64,000 nt of DNA from Aestuariirhabdus sp049985285 (GCF_049985285.1 NZ_JBNIEU010000001.1:186001-250000); one strand, 5' to 3'. Shown: positions 25,292-34,916, counted from the first letter of the stretch. Translations and numbers: made by a program. Notes: generated by a model not told the origin, from the letters alone.

Positions 25292-28055
25292 CCACCCAGC
25301 CCAACACAGCTACTGGCAACTCGAAGGGGTAAGCTGCAACGGTTGCGTGAACAAAATACGAACCCGCCTGCAACAGGAGCAACCGGCGCTGACACTGGAG
25401 GTGGATCTCGGAAACCTGCAGGCCGATATCTTCTCCTCTCTCGATAGCGAAACCTTGCAACAGACAGTGTCCGCGATGGGGTATGGCATCATGCCGCTGA
25501 CCAGCAGCGAGCGCGTTTATGACCTGCAGGGTGTGCGCTGCGGTGGCTGCGTGAGAAAAATAGGTACCCGGATAAGCGCGCTCGACCCCGCCGCGAAAAT
25601 AGAGGTGGACCTGGAACAGCAACGGCTGACACTGCACTCGTCCCTCACCGACAGCCAGCTCCACGCCCTGCTCGATGAGCTGGGCTATCTGCCAGCAAAC
25701 CCGCAAGAGATAGAAGCCTGCGAAACACTCAGCGTTACTGAAACTCTGGACGATAAATTAGACCCGGAGGCAGCGTCACCATCGAGCGACAAAACCGTGC
25801 GCCTCGCGTTGCAGGGAATCACCTGCGCCGGCTGCGTAAGAACCATCGAACAGGCGCTGGCGGCGGTTCCCGGAGTCCGACTCGCCGAAGTCAATTTTGC
25901 TACCCGTACAGCGTCGGTGGAAACCGATACATCTCCCCAGCGGCTGGTCGACGCCGTTGTAGAATCCGGCTACGGCGCAGAGGTGATCGAAGACGATGCC
26001 AAGGCGGACCAAAAGCAACAACAACGCGAACAACAGGAGTACCGATACCGGGTTCGCAACGCTGCGCTCGGTCTGCTGGTTGGTATCCCATTGATGATCT
26101 CCGGCTTCTTTGTCGAGATGAGCGTCACCTCCCCCTCGGAGCAATGGCTGTGGGGATGTGTCGGCCTCCTGACCCTGGCGGTTCTGGCGGTAGCGGGTCG
26201 TCACTTTTTCATCGGTGGCTGGAGCTCCATTCGTAACCGTAGCGCCAACATGGACCTGCTGATCGCCATCGGTACCGGTAGCGCCTGGCTCTACTCAATG
26301 GTGGTTGTACTGGCGCCCGAGCTGATTCCAGTGGCCGCGCGCGCTCTCTATTTTGAAGCCAGCGCGATGATCATCGGCCTGATTAATCTGGGGCAAGCGC
26401 TGGAGGTTCGCGCTCGTGGTAAAACCAGCGCAGCCTTGAAACGCTTGCTTGACCTGCAACCCACCACCGCCAGGGCGGTGCGTGATGGCCAGGAGATTGA
26501 CCTCCCCTTGCAGCAGGTTCAGCTGGACGACCTGCTGCGGGTTCGCCCCGGCGACAAGGTGCCCGTTGATGGCGTCATCATCGAAGGCCAAAGCTACGTC
26601 GATGAATCAATGTTAACCGGGGAGCCTGTTGCCGTTCATAAACAACAAGGTGATAACTTATCAGCGGGCACCCTCAACCAAAAAGGCACCCTGCTCTATC
26701 GCGCGACCCGCATCGGCTCCGACAGTTTGCTCGGACAGATCATATCCATGGTGCAGCGCGCCCAAAACAGCAAACCCCCAATAAGCCAGCTTGCCGACCG
26801 GGTATCCTCCATTTTCGTACCCGCAGTGATGATCATCGCAGTGATCACCGCACTGGTGTGGTTTAACTTCGGCCCCGAACCGCGCGCCGTCCATATGCTC
26901 GTCACCGCAACGACCGTGCTCATCATCGCCTGCCCCTGCGCCCTGGGGTTGGCAACCCCGATCTCTGTAATGATCGGGGTTGGGCGAGCGGCGGAGGCGG
27001 GAATCCTGATTCGCAATGGCGACGCCCTGCAAAATGCCAGCGAACTCGATGCCATCGTAGTCGACAAAACAGGCACCCTTACGCTGGGCAAGCCTCGGGT
27101 TGTTGAACACTTCCTGTATGACGAGACGGTCGATCTTAACCCATTATTGGCACAGGTCAGGCAACTGGAGCGCGGCTCCGAACACCCACTGGCAGCGGCC
27201 CTCATTGACTATTGCAATATGCTGCTCGGTAATCAGGATATTGGCAACAAGAGCCTGTCTCACTTTGAAGCCATGAGCGGTTTGGGGGTCGAGGGGCGGG
27301 ACCTTCAGGGCGAAACCCTGCTGTTGGGCAACTCACGGCTAATGCAGCAGCACGCTATCACAACAGATTTAATGGAGGCCAATGCCCCCACCGGCACCCA
27401 GATCTATTTCTCGAAAAGTGGAAGCCTGCTGGCACGATTTACCGTTCGTGACCCGATCAAACCCGATTCCCGGGCGGCTATTGAGCGCCTGCACCGGGAT
27501 GGGATTGAGGTGATCATGCTCACAGGAGACAACGAGCTCAGCGCAGCAAGTGTCGCCAAAGAGTTGGGCATCGACCGCTATCAGGCACAGTTGATGCCTG
27601 CCGACAAGCTGGAGGAGATTAGAAAACTGCAACAACAGGGGTTGAAAGTGGCGATGTGCGGCGATGGTATCAATGATGCGCCAGCGCTGGCGCAGGCCAA
27701 TGTTGGGTTCGCCATGGGCACCGGCACCGACGTCGCCATGGAAAGCTCCGACATCACCCTCGTACGGGGATCACTGCACGGCATCGCCGATGCGATTGAG
27801 CTCTCACGAGCAACCCTGCGTAATATTAAACAGAATTTATGGGGAGCATTTGCCTACAATAGCCTTGGCATCCCCATTGCGGCCGGCGCGCTGTTCCCCT
27901 TTTTTGGGGTGTTGCTCAGCCCGGTAATTGCCGGCGCGGCGATGTCCCTCTCCTCAGTAACCGTGGTCAGTAACGCCAGTCGCCTACGCCACCTGCGAGT
28001 GGGCTCAGATCCCGCACACACACCCAACAACGAACCCACCCAGGAGGTCATATGA
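25284..28055 (+). CDS. copA: Copper-exporting P1B-type ATPase with three metal-binding domains
   Basis: The 923-residue pump exports Cu+ from the cytoplasm using ATP. Three N-terminal HMA motifs are visible: CNGC (18-21), CGGC (86-89) and CAGC (181-184). The membrane metal site is C550-P-C552 in IIACPCALGLATP. The phosphorylation motif DKTGTLT has Asp594; the actuator has MLTGEPVAV and the hinge GDGINDAPAL. Near the end FAYN and MSLSS match the YN and MxxSS signatures of Cu+-type (P1B-1) pumps rather than Zn2+ pumps. The start has AGGAGG at good spacing and lies inside the end of merR. A 24-codon gene overlaps its stop. Confidence 0.95.
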   Translation: MASHPAQHSYWQLEGVSCNGCVNKIRTRLQQEQPALTLEVDLGNLQADIFSSLDSETLQQTVSAMGYGIMPLTSSERVYDLQGVRCGGCVRKIGTRISALDPAAKIEVDLEQQRLTLHSSLTDSQLHALLDELGYLPANPQEIEACETLSVTETLDDKLDPEAASPSSDKTVRLALQGITCAGCVRTIEQALAAVPGVRLAEVNFATRTASVETDTSPQRLVDAVVESGYGAEVIEDDAKADQKQQQREQQEYRYRVRNAALGLLVGIPLMISGFFVEMSVTSPSEQWLWGCVGLLTLAVLAVAGRHFFIGGWSSIRNRSANMDLLIAIGTGSAWLYSMVVVLAPELIPVAARALYFEASAMIIGLINLGQALEVRARGKTSAALKRLLDLQPTTARAVRDGQEIDLPLQQVQLDDLLRVRPGDKVPVDGVIIEGQSYVDESMLTGEPVAVHKQQGDNLSAGTLNQKGTLLYRATRIGSDSLLGQIISMVQRAQNSKPPISQLADRVSSIFVPAVMIIAVITALVWFNFGPEPRAVHMLVTATTVLIIACPCALGLATPISVMIGVGRAAEAGILIRNGDALQNASELDAIVVDKTGTLTLGKPRVVEHFLYDETVDLNPLLAQVRQLERGSEHPLAAALIDYCNMLLGNQDIGNKSLSHFEAMSGLGVEGRDLQGETLLLGNSRLMQQHAITTDLMEANAPTGTQIYFSKSGSLLARFTVRDPIKPDSRAAIERLHRDGIEVIMLTGDNELSAASVAKELGIDRYQAQLMPADKLEEIRKLQQQGLKVAMCGDGINDAPALAQANVGFAMGTGTDVAMESSDITLVRGSLHGIADAIELSRATLRNIKQNLWGAFAYNSLGIPIAAGALFPFFGVLLSPVIAGAAMSLSSVTVVSNASRLRHLRVGSDPAHTPNNEPTQEVI

Positions 28056-28126
28056 GTCTGCTGATTAACCTTATCGGTATCGCATTAATCCTGATGATCG
28101 CCTGGTGGTTCTGGGTGAAGCCCTGA
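28052..28126 (+). CDS. 24-residue membrane microprotein overlapping copA stop
   Basis: An ATG shares bases with the copA stop (ATGA), with AGGAGG 5 bases before, and encodes MSLLINLIGIALILMIAWWF then WVKP before TGA. It is a single membrane helix ending in aromatic residues and a short positively charged tail. The overlap shows translational coupling to the copper ATPase. It may be a small partner of the pump, as other P-type ATPases have, or the surviving membrane anchor of a longer copper protein such as a membrane cupredoxin; no cupredoxin sequence follows. It is too short to assign by family. Confidence 0.65.
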   Translation: MSLLINLIGIALILMIAWWFWVKP

Positions 28127-28142
28127 GAGCAAACATCTGATC

Positions 28143-28181
28143 ACTCACCGTTCACAGAGACTGTTATTTCTAACGGTGAGT
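28143..28181. terminator. Hairpin between convergent copA operon and fetB
   Basis: A perfect 10-bp stem (ACTCACCGTT / AACGGTGAGT) with a 19-base loop lies just after the microprotein gene, its right arm covering the last codons of the convergent fetB-like gene. The loop is long and there is no clean T run, so it is a weak or factor-assisted terminator. Confidence 0.45.
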
Positions 28182-28880
28182 ATTCGGCTCGCGCCATGCG
28201 ATAAACAGGAACCAGGCGGCAGCCAAACCTGATGCACCGTAGGTCATACACATCACCAGAATCTGGTAGCGCACCGCAACCAGCGGCGATACTCCTGAAA
28301 GTATTTGTCCGGTCATCATCCCGGGAAGTGCCACCAATCCAACCGCGAAAAGGGCATTGGTCATAGGTATCAACGAAGCGGTCAGGGCGATGCTGCGGGC
28401 GCTTTCGATCGACTGCCCTCGCTCCTGTTCGGCCACCATACGCTCGGCGGCGAGGCTGACGGCGTTGAGCGCGTTGGAAAAGATCATTCCCGCGATGGGA
28501 ATCATAAACCGAGGCTCATACCAGGGGTCCAGCACCAGTACCGATTGACTGACCAACACAAGAGTCGCACCGCCCGTTATGCCGATTGCCAACATGGCAT
28601 GGCGGAGTAACCGCCAGCGATGCTGCTCAACCGTGCGCAGGGAGATCCACCCCGACGCCAGTACCATCACCAATAGTACACCCAGCACCAGCAGGGAGGA
28701 TTCGGTAGAGAAGAGAAAACTCAGCGCGTAACCAATAAGCAATAGCTGTACAACCATGCGCAGCAACGCATAGAGCGCTGTCTTCCAGGCCAGCGACCAA
28801 TAGAACAACACGCAGACCAGCAATACCACCGGTGCGAAGGCTATTAACAGCCGTGAAAAGGGGATGACATCGACACCCAC
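28170..28880 (-). CDS. FetB-like ABC export permease (UPF0014)
   Basis: This 236-residue inner-membrane protein has about seven hydrophobic segments and the UPF0014/FetB pattern: LLRMVVQLLLIGYAL near residue 38, IPIAGMIFSNALNAVSLAAER near 125, and LPGMMTGQILSGVSPLVAVRYQI near 182. In E. coli FetB works with the ATPase FetA in iron export and oxidative-stress tolerance. No ATPase gene is adjacent, so its energising subunit is elsewhere or different. The neighbouring copper ATPase suggests a metal context, but the gene is convergent with it. Confidence 0.85.
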   Translation of the reverse strand: MGVDVIPFSRLLIAFAPVVLLVCVLFYWSLAWKTALYALLRMVVQLLLIGYALSFLFSTESSLLVLGVLLVMVLASGWISLRTVEQHRWRLLRHAMLAIGITGGATLVLVSQSVLVLDPWYEPRFMIPIAGMIFSNALNAVSLAAERMVAEQERGQSIESARSIALTASLIPMTNALFAVGLVALPGMMTGQILSGVSPLVAVRYQILVMCMTYGASGLAAAWFLFIAWREPNTHR

Positions 28881-29059
28881 TGCTAGATACTCCCTGTATC
28901 AGTTGCAACAGACATTAACACCCGGTGAGCATCACTCAAAGCATTCCCGCTTATCCACAGCACGATAGGGTGGAACGGTGGGAGAACAGTGGATAGAGCG
29001 CCCTGAACCACGCAGGGTATGCCCCTTGGGGAGATGACCAGAAACTGACCATCCGCCTG

Positions 29060-30640
29060 TTAGTGCTCCCGCGTCGAACAAAACCGAATATCGGGCCAGC
29101 GCTCTTCGGTCAGGCTGAGATTGACCCGCGTTGGCGCCAGATAGGTCAGGTGCCCCCCCCCATCGATCGCCAGGTTGTCGTAGGCTTTGCGCTGGAACTC
29201 TTCCAGCATCCTAGGATCATCACACTCAACCCAGCGCGCCGTATTGACGCTGATCGGCTCATAAATGCACTCGACCTTGTACTCGTCCTTAAGTCGGTAC
29301 GCGACCACCTCAAACTGCAACACACCCACGGCACCCACAATAAGATCATTGTTTTTGCGAGGCATAAAGAGCTGGGTTGAGCCCTCTTCAGAAAGCTGCT
29401 GCAAGCCTTTTTGCAACTGTTTCATCTTCAATGGATCTTTCAAACGCACACGCTTGAACAGCTCCGGCGCAAAGTGAGGTATACCCGTATACTTCAACAC
29501 CTCCCCCTCGGTGAAGGTGTCGCCTATCTGAATAGTGCCGTGGTTATGCAAACCGATGATATCCCCGGAAACTGCCTCCTCGACATTGGCGCGATCGCCT
29601 GCCAGGAACGTCACCGCATCGGTAATTTTAACGTCCTTACCGATACGCACATGCCTCATCTTCATGCCGCGACTGTACTTACCGGAGCAGATCCGCATAA
29701 AGGCAACGCGGTCGCGGTGTTTGGGGTCCATATTCGCTTGTATTTTGAAAACAAAGCCGGAGAACTTCTCCTCCGTCGACCCCACCTCACGAGTATCCGT
29801 AACACGGGAAATAGGTGCCGGAGACCACTCCACCAAGCCATCCAGAATATGATCGACACCGAAATTACCCAGCGCGGTACCAAAGAAGACCGGAGTTAGC
29901 TGACCCAATAGAAACAGCTCCAGATCAAACTCATTGGACGCCCCCATCACCAGCTCCATCTCCTCACGCAGCTGGTTCGCCAGCTCTTCGCCGACCTCCT
30001 GCTCCAACTGTGGGTTATCGAGCCCTTTTATAATGCGGACATCCTGGATAGCGTGTCCCATACCAGACTGATAAAGCAGTGTCTCGTCACGACCGATGTG
30101 ATACACACCCTTAAAGCGCTTGCCACAACCAATAGGCCAGCTGATGGGTGCGCACATCATGCCCAACTCATTTTCGACCTCGTCCAACAGCTCCATGGGG
30201 TCGCGAACTTCACGGTCGAGCTTGTTCATAAAGGTGATGATCGGGGTGTCGCGCAGTCGCGTCACCTCCATGAGCTTGCGAGTGCGCGCCTCAACCCCTT
30301 TGGCGGCATCGATCACCATAAGGCAGGAATCGACTGCGGTCAGGGTACGATAGGTATCCTCGGAAAAGTCCTCGTGCCCGGGAGTATCGAGCAGATTAAC
30401 GACTCGATCCTTGTAGGGAAACTGCATCACCGATGAGGTAATCGAGATACCCCGCTGCTGCTCCATGGTCATCCAGTCTGAGGTCGCCGCCCGATCTCCT
30501 TTTTTACCCTTCACCGACCCGGCGACCTGAATCGCCTGCCCTAACAGCAACAGCTTTTCAGTAATCGTCGTTTTACCCGCATCGGGGTGCGAGATGATAG
30601 CAAAGGAGCGGCGTTTGTTAATATCGGTCGTTAAACTCAT
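29060..30640 (-). CDS. prfC: Peptide chain release factor 3
   Basis: RF3 is a translational GTPase that removes RF1/RF2 from the ribosome after termination. The 526-residue protein shows P-loop SHPDAGKTT (about residue 18), switch II DTPGHEDFSEDTYR, guanine-specificity NKLDRE, then domain II (ADRANVEEAVSGDIIGLHNHG) and a C-terminal domain with LQFEVVAYRLKDEY. Length and order are normal for RF3. It is transcribed alone, with 265 and 179 bases of non-coding sequence on either side. Confidence 0.97.
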   Translation of the reverse strand: MSLTTDINKRRSFAIISHPDAGKTTITEKLLLLGQAIQVAGSVKGKKGDRAATSDWMTMEQQRGISITSSVMQFPYKDRVVNLLDTPGHEDFSEDTYRTLTAVDSCLMVIDAAKGVEARTRKLMEVTRLRDTPIITFMNKLDREVRDPMELLDEVENELGMMCAPISWPIGCGKRFKGVYHIGRDETLLYQSGMGHAIQDVRIIKGLDNPQLEQEVGEELANQLREEMELVMGASNEFDLELFLLGQLTPVFFGTALGNFGVDHILDGLVEWSPAPISRVTDTREVGSTEEKFSGFVFKIQANMDPKHRDRVAFMRICSGKYSRGMKMRHVRIGKDVKITDAVTFLAGDRANVEEAVSGDIIGLHNHGTIQIGDTFTEGEVLKYTGIPHFAPELFKRVRLKDPLKMKQLQKGLQQLSEEGSTQLFMPRKNNDLIVGAVGVLQFEVVAYRLKDEYKVECIYEPISVNTARWVECDDPRMLEEFQRKAYDNLAIDGGGHLTYLAPTRVNLSLTEERWPDIRFCSTREH

Positions 30641-30905
30641 GACAGGAGGTTCTGGCTATACGAAATTGCGCGGCATTATACTCAATTTGTGAAGGATCTG
30701 CTTGCCTATCCGACCGTTCAACCCCGCGAAAATGGCCAACCTCCAGCGGCATACCGCAATGTCAGGTGAAACCCGGCTACTAAGGGCCGCACATCAAACC
30801 CAGCCACTGGTGAAGTACTGGGCAAAAACCATTCGTTAGGGTGAGTCCAGGCACAGGGTTTAAAGATAGTATTGAGGCAATAACAACAATAAGTAAGGTA
30901 AACCC

Positions 30906-32276
30906 ATGGAATACGCAGGACTTTTGGGCAGTGTTGCACTGCTTATCTGGCTGGCATTGCGAGGCGTGGATATCGTTTTTGCTGCCTTGCTATGCGCACT
31001 TTTGGTAATCATCACCAACGATCTGCCGCTAGCGACCGGGCTGACCGACTATTTCTCTTTTGGCCCCCTGGGAGCCTTTACCTTTGCCGGAAAGTTTTTC
31101 CTGCTATTTGCTGCTGGAGCCATATTCGGCCGGGTGATGGGCGCCAGCCATGCTGCTTCCAGTATCGCCCTTGCCCTGGTTAGGCGTCTGGGCACCGATC
31201 GGGCACTGCTCATTACTGTACTCGCCTGCGCCCTGCTCACCTATGGGGGCGTGGTGGTGTTCGTAGTAATCTTCGCGATCTACCCCCTGGGTCTGCGGCT
31301 GTTGCAGGAAGCGGATATTCCAAAGCGATTGTTCTGTGCGGCATTAGCACTGGGTGCGGGAACCTTTACCCTGACCGCCCTGCCCGGCACCCCCTCTATC
31401 CACAACGTCATCTCCGCGGTATCTCTTGGTACCGATCTCTTTGCCGGCGGCTGGTTGGGATTATTTGGCGGCGCCATTATGTTTACTTGCGGCATCTGGT
31501 ATCTCGAACGTCAACGCAAACTCGCCAAGGCAAACGGCGAAGGTTTTGTCGCCGGCCCCCGTGACCAGATCTCCAGCGGAGACGGATCCGACTACCCTCG
31601 CTGGCAGATCGCAGCCCTGCCTATGATCGCGGTGCTGATTACTATCATCGCCCCCCGGCTAGTTAAGATGCTGTCGTCCGCCGAAGCCCTGGCCGGCGAT
31701 GGAGGCCTTATGGAGCTGGTACGGTTTGCCAATAGCCAGCCCATTGTTTGGCCCAGCATCGCACTGTTCGGTGGAACCCTGCTGGCCATCGTGCTCTTTC
31801 AAGGACTTCGGCGCAACGCTCTGGAGGTGGTCGGACACGGCACCCAGGATGCGATCATGCCCCTTATCAACACCGCTGCGGTGATCGGTTTTGGGGGAGT
31901 CGTCACCCACACCAGTGGTTTTGCCAGCTTCGTTAGTCTGATGCTGGAATCGGACCTGCCTCCACTGCTGTCGATGTTTGGTTCGGTTAGCCTGGTCTCG
32001 GCCATCACCGGCTCCGCCTCGGGCGGTTTGCAGATCTTTATGCAAACCATGGCACCGGCCTACTTGCAGATGGGTATCGAGCCAGCCGTCCTGCATCGGA
32101 TCGCCACCATGGCCAGTGGAGGATTCGATTCTCTACCCCACTGCGGTGCCGTAGTGGCTATGCTGACTATTACCGGTTTGACCCATCGGCAAGCGTACCG
32201 CGATGTAGGCGTCATCACCGTGCTAATTCCAGTCTTTGCAACCCTATGCACGATCGCGCTAGCATCGCTGCTATAG
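30906..32276 (+). CDS. GntP-family permease
   Basis: The 456-residue transporter has about 12 membrane segments. GntP-type traits include the N-terminal LLGSVALLIWLALRGVDIVFAALL, then LLFAAGAIFGRVMGAS and, later, SGSASGGLQI-type and MASGGFDSLPHCGAVVAML segments. Family members carry gluconate and other small hydroxy acids with protons. It lies 53 bases upstream of an LldD-type flavoenzyme in the same direction, so a 2-hydroxy acid such as lactate or glycolate is a fair guess for the substrate. Weak ribosome site (AAGGT) before the ATG. Confidence 0.85.
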   Translation: MEYAGLLGSVALLIWLALRGVDIVFAALLCALLVIITNDLPLATGLTDYFSFGPLGAFTFAGKFFLLFAAGAIFGRVMGASHAASSIALALVRRLGTDRALLITVLACALLTYGGVVVFVVIFAIYPLGLRLLQEADIPKRLFCAALALGAGTFTLTALPGTPSIHNVISAVSLGTDLFAGGWLGLFGGAIMFTCGIWYLERQRKLAKANGEGFVAGPRDQISSGDGSDYPRWQIAALPMIAVLITIIAPRLVKMLSSAEALAGDGGLMELVRFANSQPIVWPSIALFGGTLLAIVLFQGLRRNALEVVGHGTQDAIMPLINTAAVIGFGGVVTHTSGFASFVSLMLESDLPPLLSMFGSVSLVSAITGSASGGLQIFMQTMAPAYLQMGIEPAVLHRIATMASGGFDSLPHCGAVVAMLTITGLTHRQAYRDVGVITVLIPVFATLCTIALASLL

Positions 32277-32329
32277 GACACCGTCATCGCAACTACTGCT
32301 ATCGTTAGATACAAACAGGAGAAGATTTC

Positions 32330-33484
32330 ATGAGCCTTGGGCCTTTGATCCCGGTCACATCCGCCGACTACCGCCAACGCGCTCGACAGCGCCTGCCCCG
32401 CTTCCTGTTTGACTACATCGATGGCGGCAGTAACAGCGAACAAACGCTGCGCCGCAACGTCGCTGACTTCCAGCAACTGTCCCTCAAGCAACGCGTTCTG
32501 ATGGATGTTGCCCAGGTGAATACCCGCACCCAATTGCTAGGGCAGGAGGCCAGCATGCCGCTGGCACTGGCTCCCATCGGCATGGCCGGTATGATGCGTC
32601 GTCGCGGAGAGGTGCAAGGCGCCAAAGCGGCAGCGGCGGCGGGCGTACCCTTCACCCTGTCAACCGTCGGCGTGTGCTCGGTAGAGGAGGTTCAGCACGC
32701 CACCCAAACCCCCTTCTGGTTCCAGCTTTATATGCTCAAGGACCGGGATGCGGTGCTATCGCTAATGGAAAGGGCACGCATGGCCGGCTGCGATACGCTG
32801 GTGTTTACGGTGGACCTACCGGTAGCAGGAATGCGGCTGCGCGACACCCGCAATGGTGTGGTCGGAGGACGCCCAGGCAGCGGCTTAAGTCGAGCCTGCC
32901 AACTGGCCATGCGCCCCCAGTGGCTTGTGGATGTTGGCATTAAGGGCAAACCCCACACCCTGGGTAACCTCAGCGAGCTGGTCGAGGGGTCCAACGATCT
33001 CAATGCATACAAGCGGTTTATCGACTCCCAGTTTGATGCCAGCGTCACCTGGGAGGATATCACCTGGTTGCGTAATCAATGGCAAGGCAAACTCATGATC
33101 AAGGGAATCCTTGAGGTAGAGGATGCTCGCGCCTGTGCCGAACTGGGCGCCGACGGACTCGTGGTGTCCAACCACGGCGGTCGTCAGCTCGATAGCGCCG
33201 CGTCTACCATCTCAAAGCTACCGGCCATCAACGAGGCGGTCGGGGATCAGCTGGAGGTCTATCTCGACGGCGGTGTTCGCGATGGGGTCGATCTGGTCAA
33301 GGCGGTGGCACTGGGTGCCAAGGGGGTCCTCATCGGTCGCCCCTGGATCTGGACAGTTGCCGCGGCTGGCGAGCAGGGGCTGCGTGATATGCTCGATGTT
33401 TTCCAACAGGAGGTGGCCACGACTCTGGCGCTGATGGGGGTGAACAGTATCGACGAGTTGCGAGCAGAGATGGTAGAGCGCTAA
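32330..33484 (+). CDS. FMN-dependent alpha-hydroxy-acid dehydrogenase (LldD-like)
   Basis: This 384-residue flavoenzyme oxidises an L-2-hydroxy acid such as lactate. It shows the family pattern: FDYIDGGSNSEQTLRRN near residue 29, LALAPIGMAGMM, WFQLYMLKDRD, TVDLPVAGMRLRD, then IKGILEVEDARACAELGADG with Lys, and VVSNHGGRQLDSA with the catalytic His, and GVRDGVDLVKAVALGAKGVLIGRPW. The start has AGGAG. The tight pairing with a GntP permease suggests uptake and oxidation of the same compound. L-lactate dehydrogenase is the most likely activity; glycolate or mandelate types cannot be excluded. Confidence 0.85.
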   Translation: MSLGPLIPVTSADYRQRARQRLPRFLFDYIDGGSNSEQTLRRNVADFQQLSLKQRVLMDVAQVNTRTQLLGQEASMPLALAPIGMAGMMRRRGEVQGAKAAAAAGVPFTLSTVGVCSVEEVQHATQTPFWFQLYMLKDRDAVLSLMERARMAGCDTLVFTVDLPVAGMRLRDTRNGVVGGRPGSGLSRACQLAMRPQWLVDVGIKGKPHTLGNLSELVEGSNDLNAYKRFIDSQFDASVTWEDITWLRNQWQGKLMIKGILEVEDARACAELGADGLVVSNHGGRQLDSAASTISKLPAINEAVGDQLEVYLDGGVRDGVDLVKAVALGAKGVLIGRPWIWTVAAAGEQGLRDMLDVFQQEVATTLALMGVNSIDELRAEMVER

Positions 33485-33565
33485 GGCATAAACAGGCGGA
33501 AGTATCGCTGAACGAATGGCTCGCCTATAATCGCAAAGGACTCAGGTAACGGATACCCGGCACTC

Positions 33566-34897
33566 ATGGAAGCGAGCAGAAAGAAAGGATTAGGGCTGTG
33601 GATCTGCTCCTCTCTGGTGGTAGGCAACGTTATTGGTTCTGGCATCTTTCTGTTGCCGGCGTCACTGGCGTCCTATGGCGCTATCAGCCTGGCGGGCTGG
33701 GTATTTACCTCCGTAGGAGCACTGCTGCTCGCCCTGGTGTTTGCGCGTTTGGCGGTGCTGGTACCCCGAGCCGGCGGGCCTTATGCTTATTCCCGCGAGG
33801 GGCTGGGTGATTTTGCCGGTTTCCTCATCGCCTGGGGGCACTGGATCGCAGTTTGGGCGGGTAATGCCGCTATCTGCGTCGCCTTTGTTAGCTACTTGAC
33901 GGTCTTTTTCCCTGTATTGGGCACGAGTCCGGCCGCTTCAATACTGGCAGGACTCGGTGCCCTTTGGGGGTTGTCACTGGTCAATATCCGCGGCGTACAC
34001 ACCGCAGGCGTGGTGCAACTGGTCACCACTGTGCTCAAAATTCTACCGTTAATCGCAGTATCGGTGGTGGGGCTTTTTTACCTCAACCCGGAACACTTTA
34101 CTCCCCTCAACCGTAGCGGAGACTCCAATTTTTCGGCGATCACCGCCTGCGCGGCGTTGACTCTATGGGCTTACCTGGGGTTAGAGTCGGCAACGGTTCC
34201 TGCCGATAACGTGGACAACCCGCGGGTGACCATCCCCCGCGCAACGGTTCTGGGCACCCTGTTCTGCGCGGTGATCTATATCCTCTCCACCGTCTCCCTG
34301 ATGGGACTGATCGACCCTGACCAGCTAGCCAATTCCAAAGCTCCTTTTGCCGATGCCGCTCGCTTGATGTGGGGGGACGTCGGTTACTATGTGGTAGGGC
34401 TGGGGGCGGTGATCTCCTGCTTTGGCGCCCTTAACGGCTGGATGATTTTGCAGGGACAGGTGCCTTATGCTGCCGCCCGCGACAAACTATTTCCCGACAT
34501 CTTCAATCGCGTCAACAGCAACGGGGTGCCCTATATGGGAATCCTGATCTCCAGCGCACTGATCACCGTCCTGATGATGATGAATTACACCCGGGGTCTG
34601 GTGGAGACCTTCACCTTTATTATTCTGCTCGCAACCCTGACCTCACTCATTCCCTACAGCTTTTCCGCCATCGCCGAACTGCTCATCTATAGCAAACGAC
34701 CCGATGAGTTTCGCAAAGAGCGACTGTGGGGACACTGCCTGATCGCCATACTGGGGTTTCTTTATGGGCTCTGGGCGATTGCAGGCTCCGGCCAGGACAC
34801 CGTCTACTGGGGTTTTTTACTGCTGATGCTGGGTCTCCCTGTTTATAGCTGGGTCAAGTGGCAACACAGCCGCCAACTCGAGTCTACGGACTCCTGA
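33566..34897 (+). CDS. APC-family amino acid permease
   Basis: The 443-residue transporter has 12 membrane segments and the APC start GLWICSSLVVGNVIGSGIFLLPASLA, with the substrate-binding GSGI motif in the first helix. WAYLGLESATVPADNVDNP (about residue 210) is the unwound helix-6 region of the AdiC / PuuP / YjeH-like group. The substrate (arginine, putrescine, neutral amino acids) cannot be set from sequence. It lies 20 bases upstream of a RegBA-type two-component system in the same direction and may be cotranscribed with it, an unusual pairing. Confidence 0.85.
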   Translation: MEASRKKGLGLWICSSLVVGNVIGSGIFLLPASLASYGAISLAGWVFTSVGALLLALVFARLAVLVPRAGGPYAYSREGLGDFAGFLIAWGHWIAVWAGNAAICVAFVSYLTVFFPVLGTSPAASILAGLGALWGLSLVNIRGVHTAGVVQLVTTVLKILPLIAVSVVGLFYLNPEHFTPLNRSGDSNFSAITACAALTLWAYLGLESATVPADNVDNPRVTIPRATVLGTLFCAVIYILSTVSLMGLIDPDQLANSKAPFADAARLMWGDVGYYVVGLGAVISCFGALNGWMILQGQVPYAAARDKLFPDIFNRVNSNGVPYMGILISSALITVLMMMNYTRGLVETFTFIILLATLTSLIPYSFSAIAELLIYSKRPDEFRKERLWGHCLIAILGFLYGLWAIAGSGQDTVYWGFLLLMLGLPVYSWVKWQHSRQLESTDS

Positions 34898-34916
34898 AGC
34901 GTTTAGCGTAACAACC

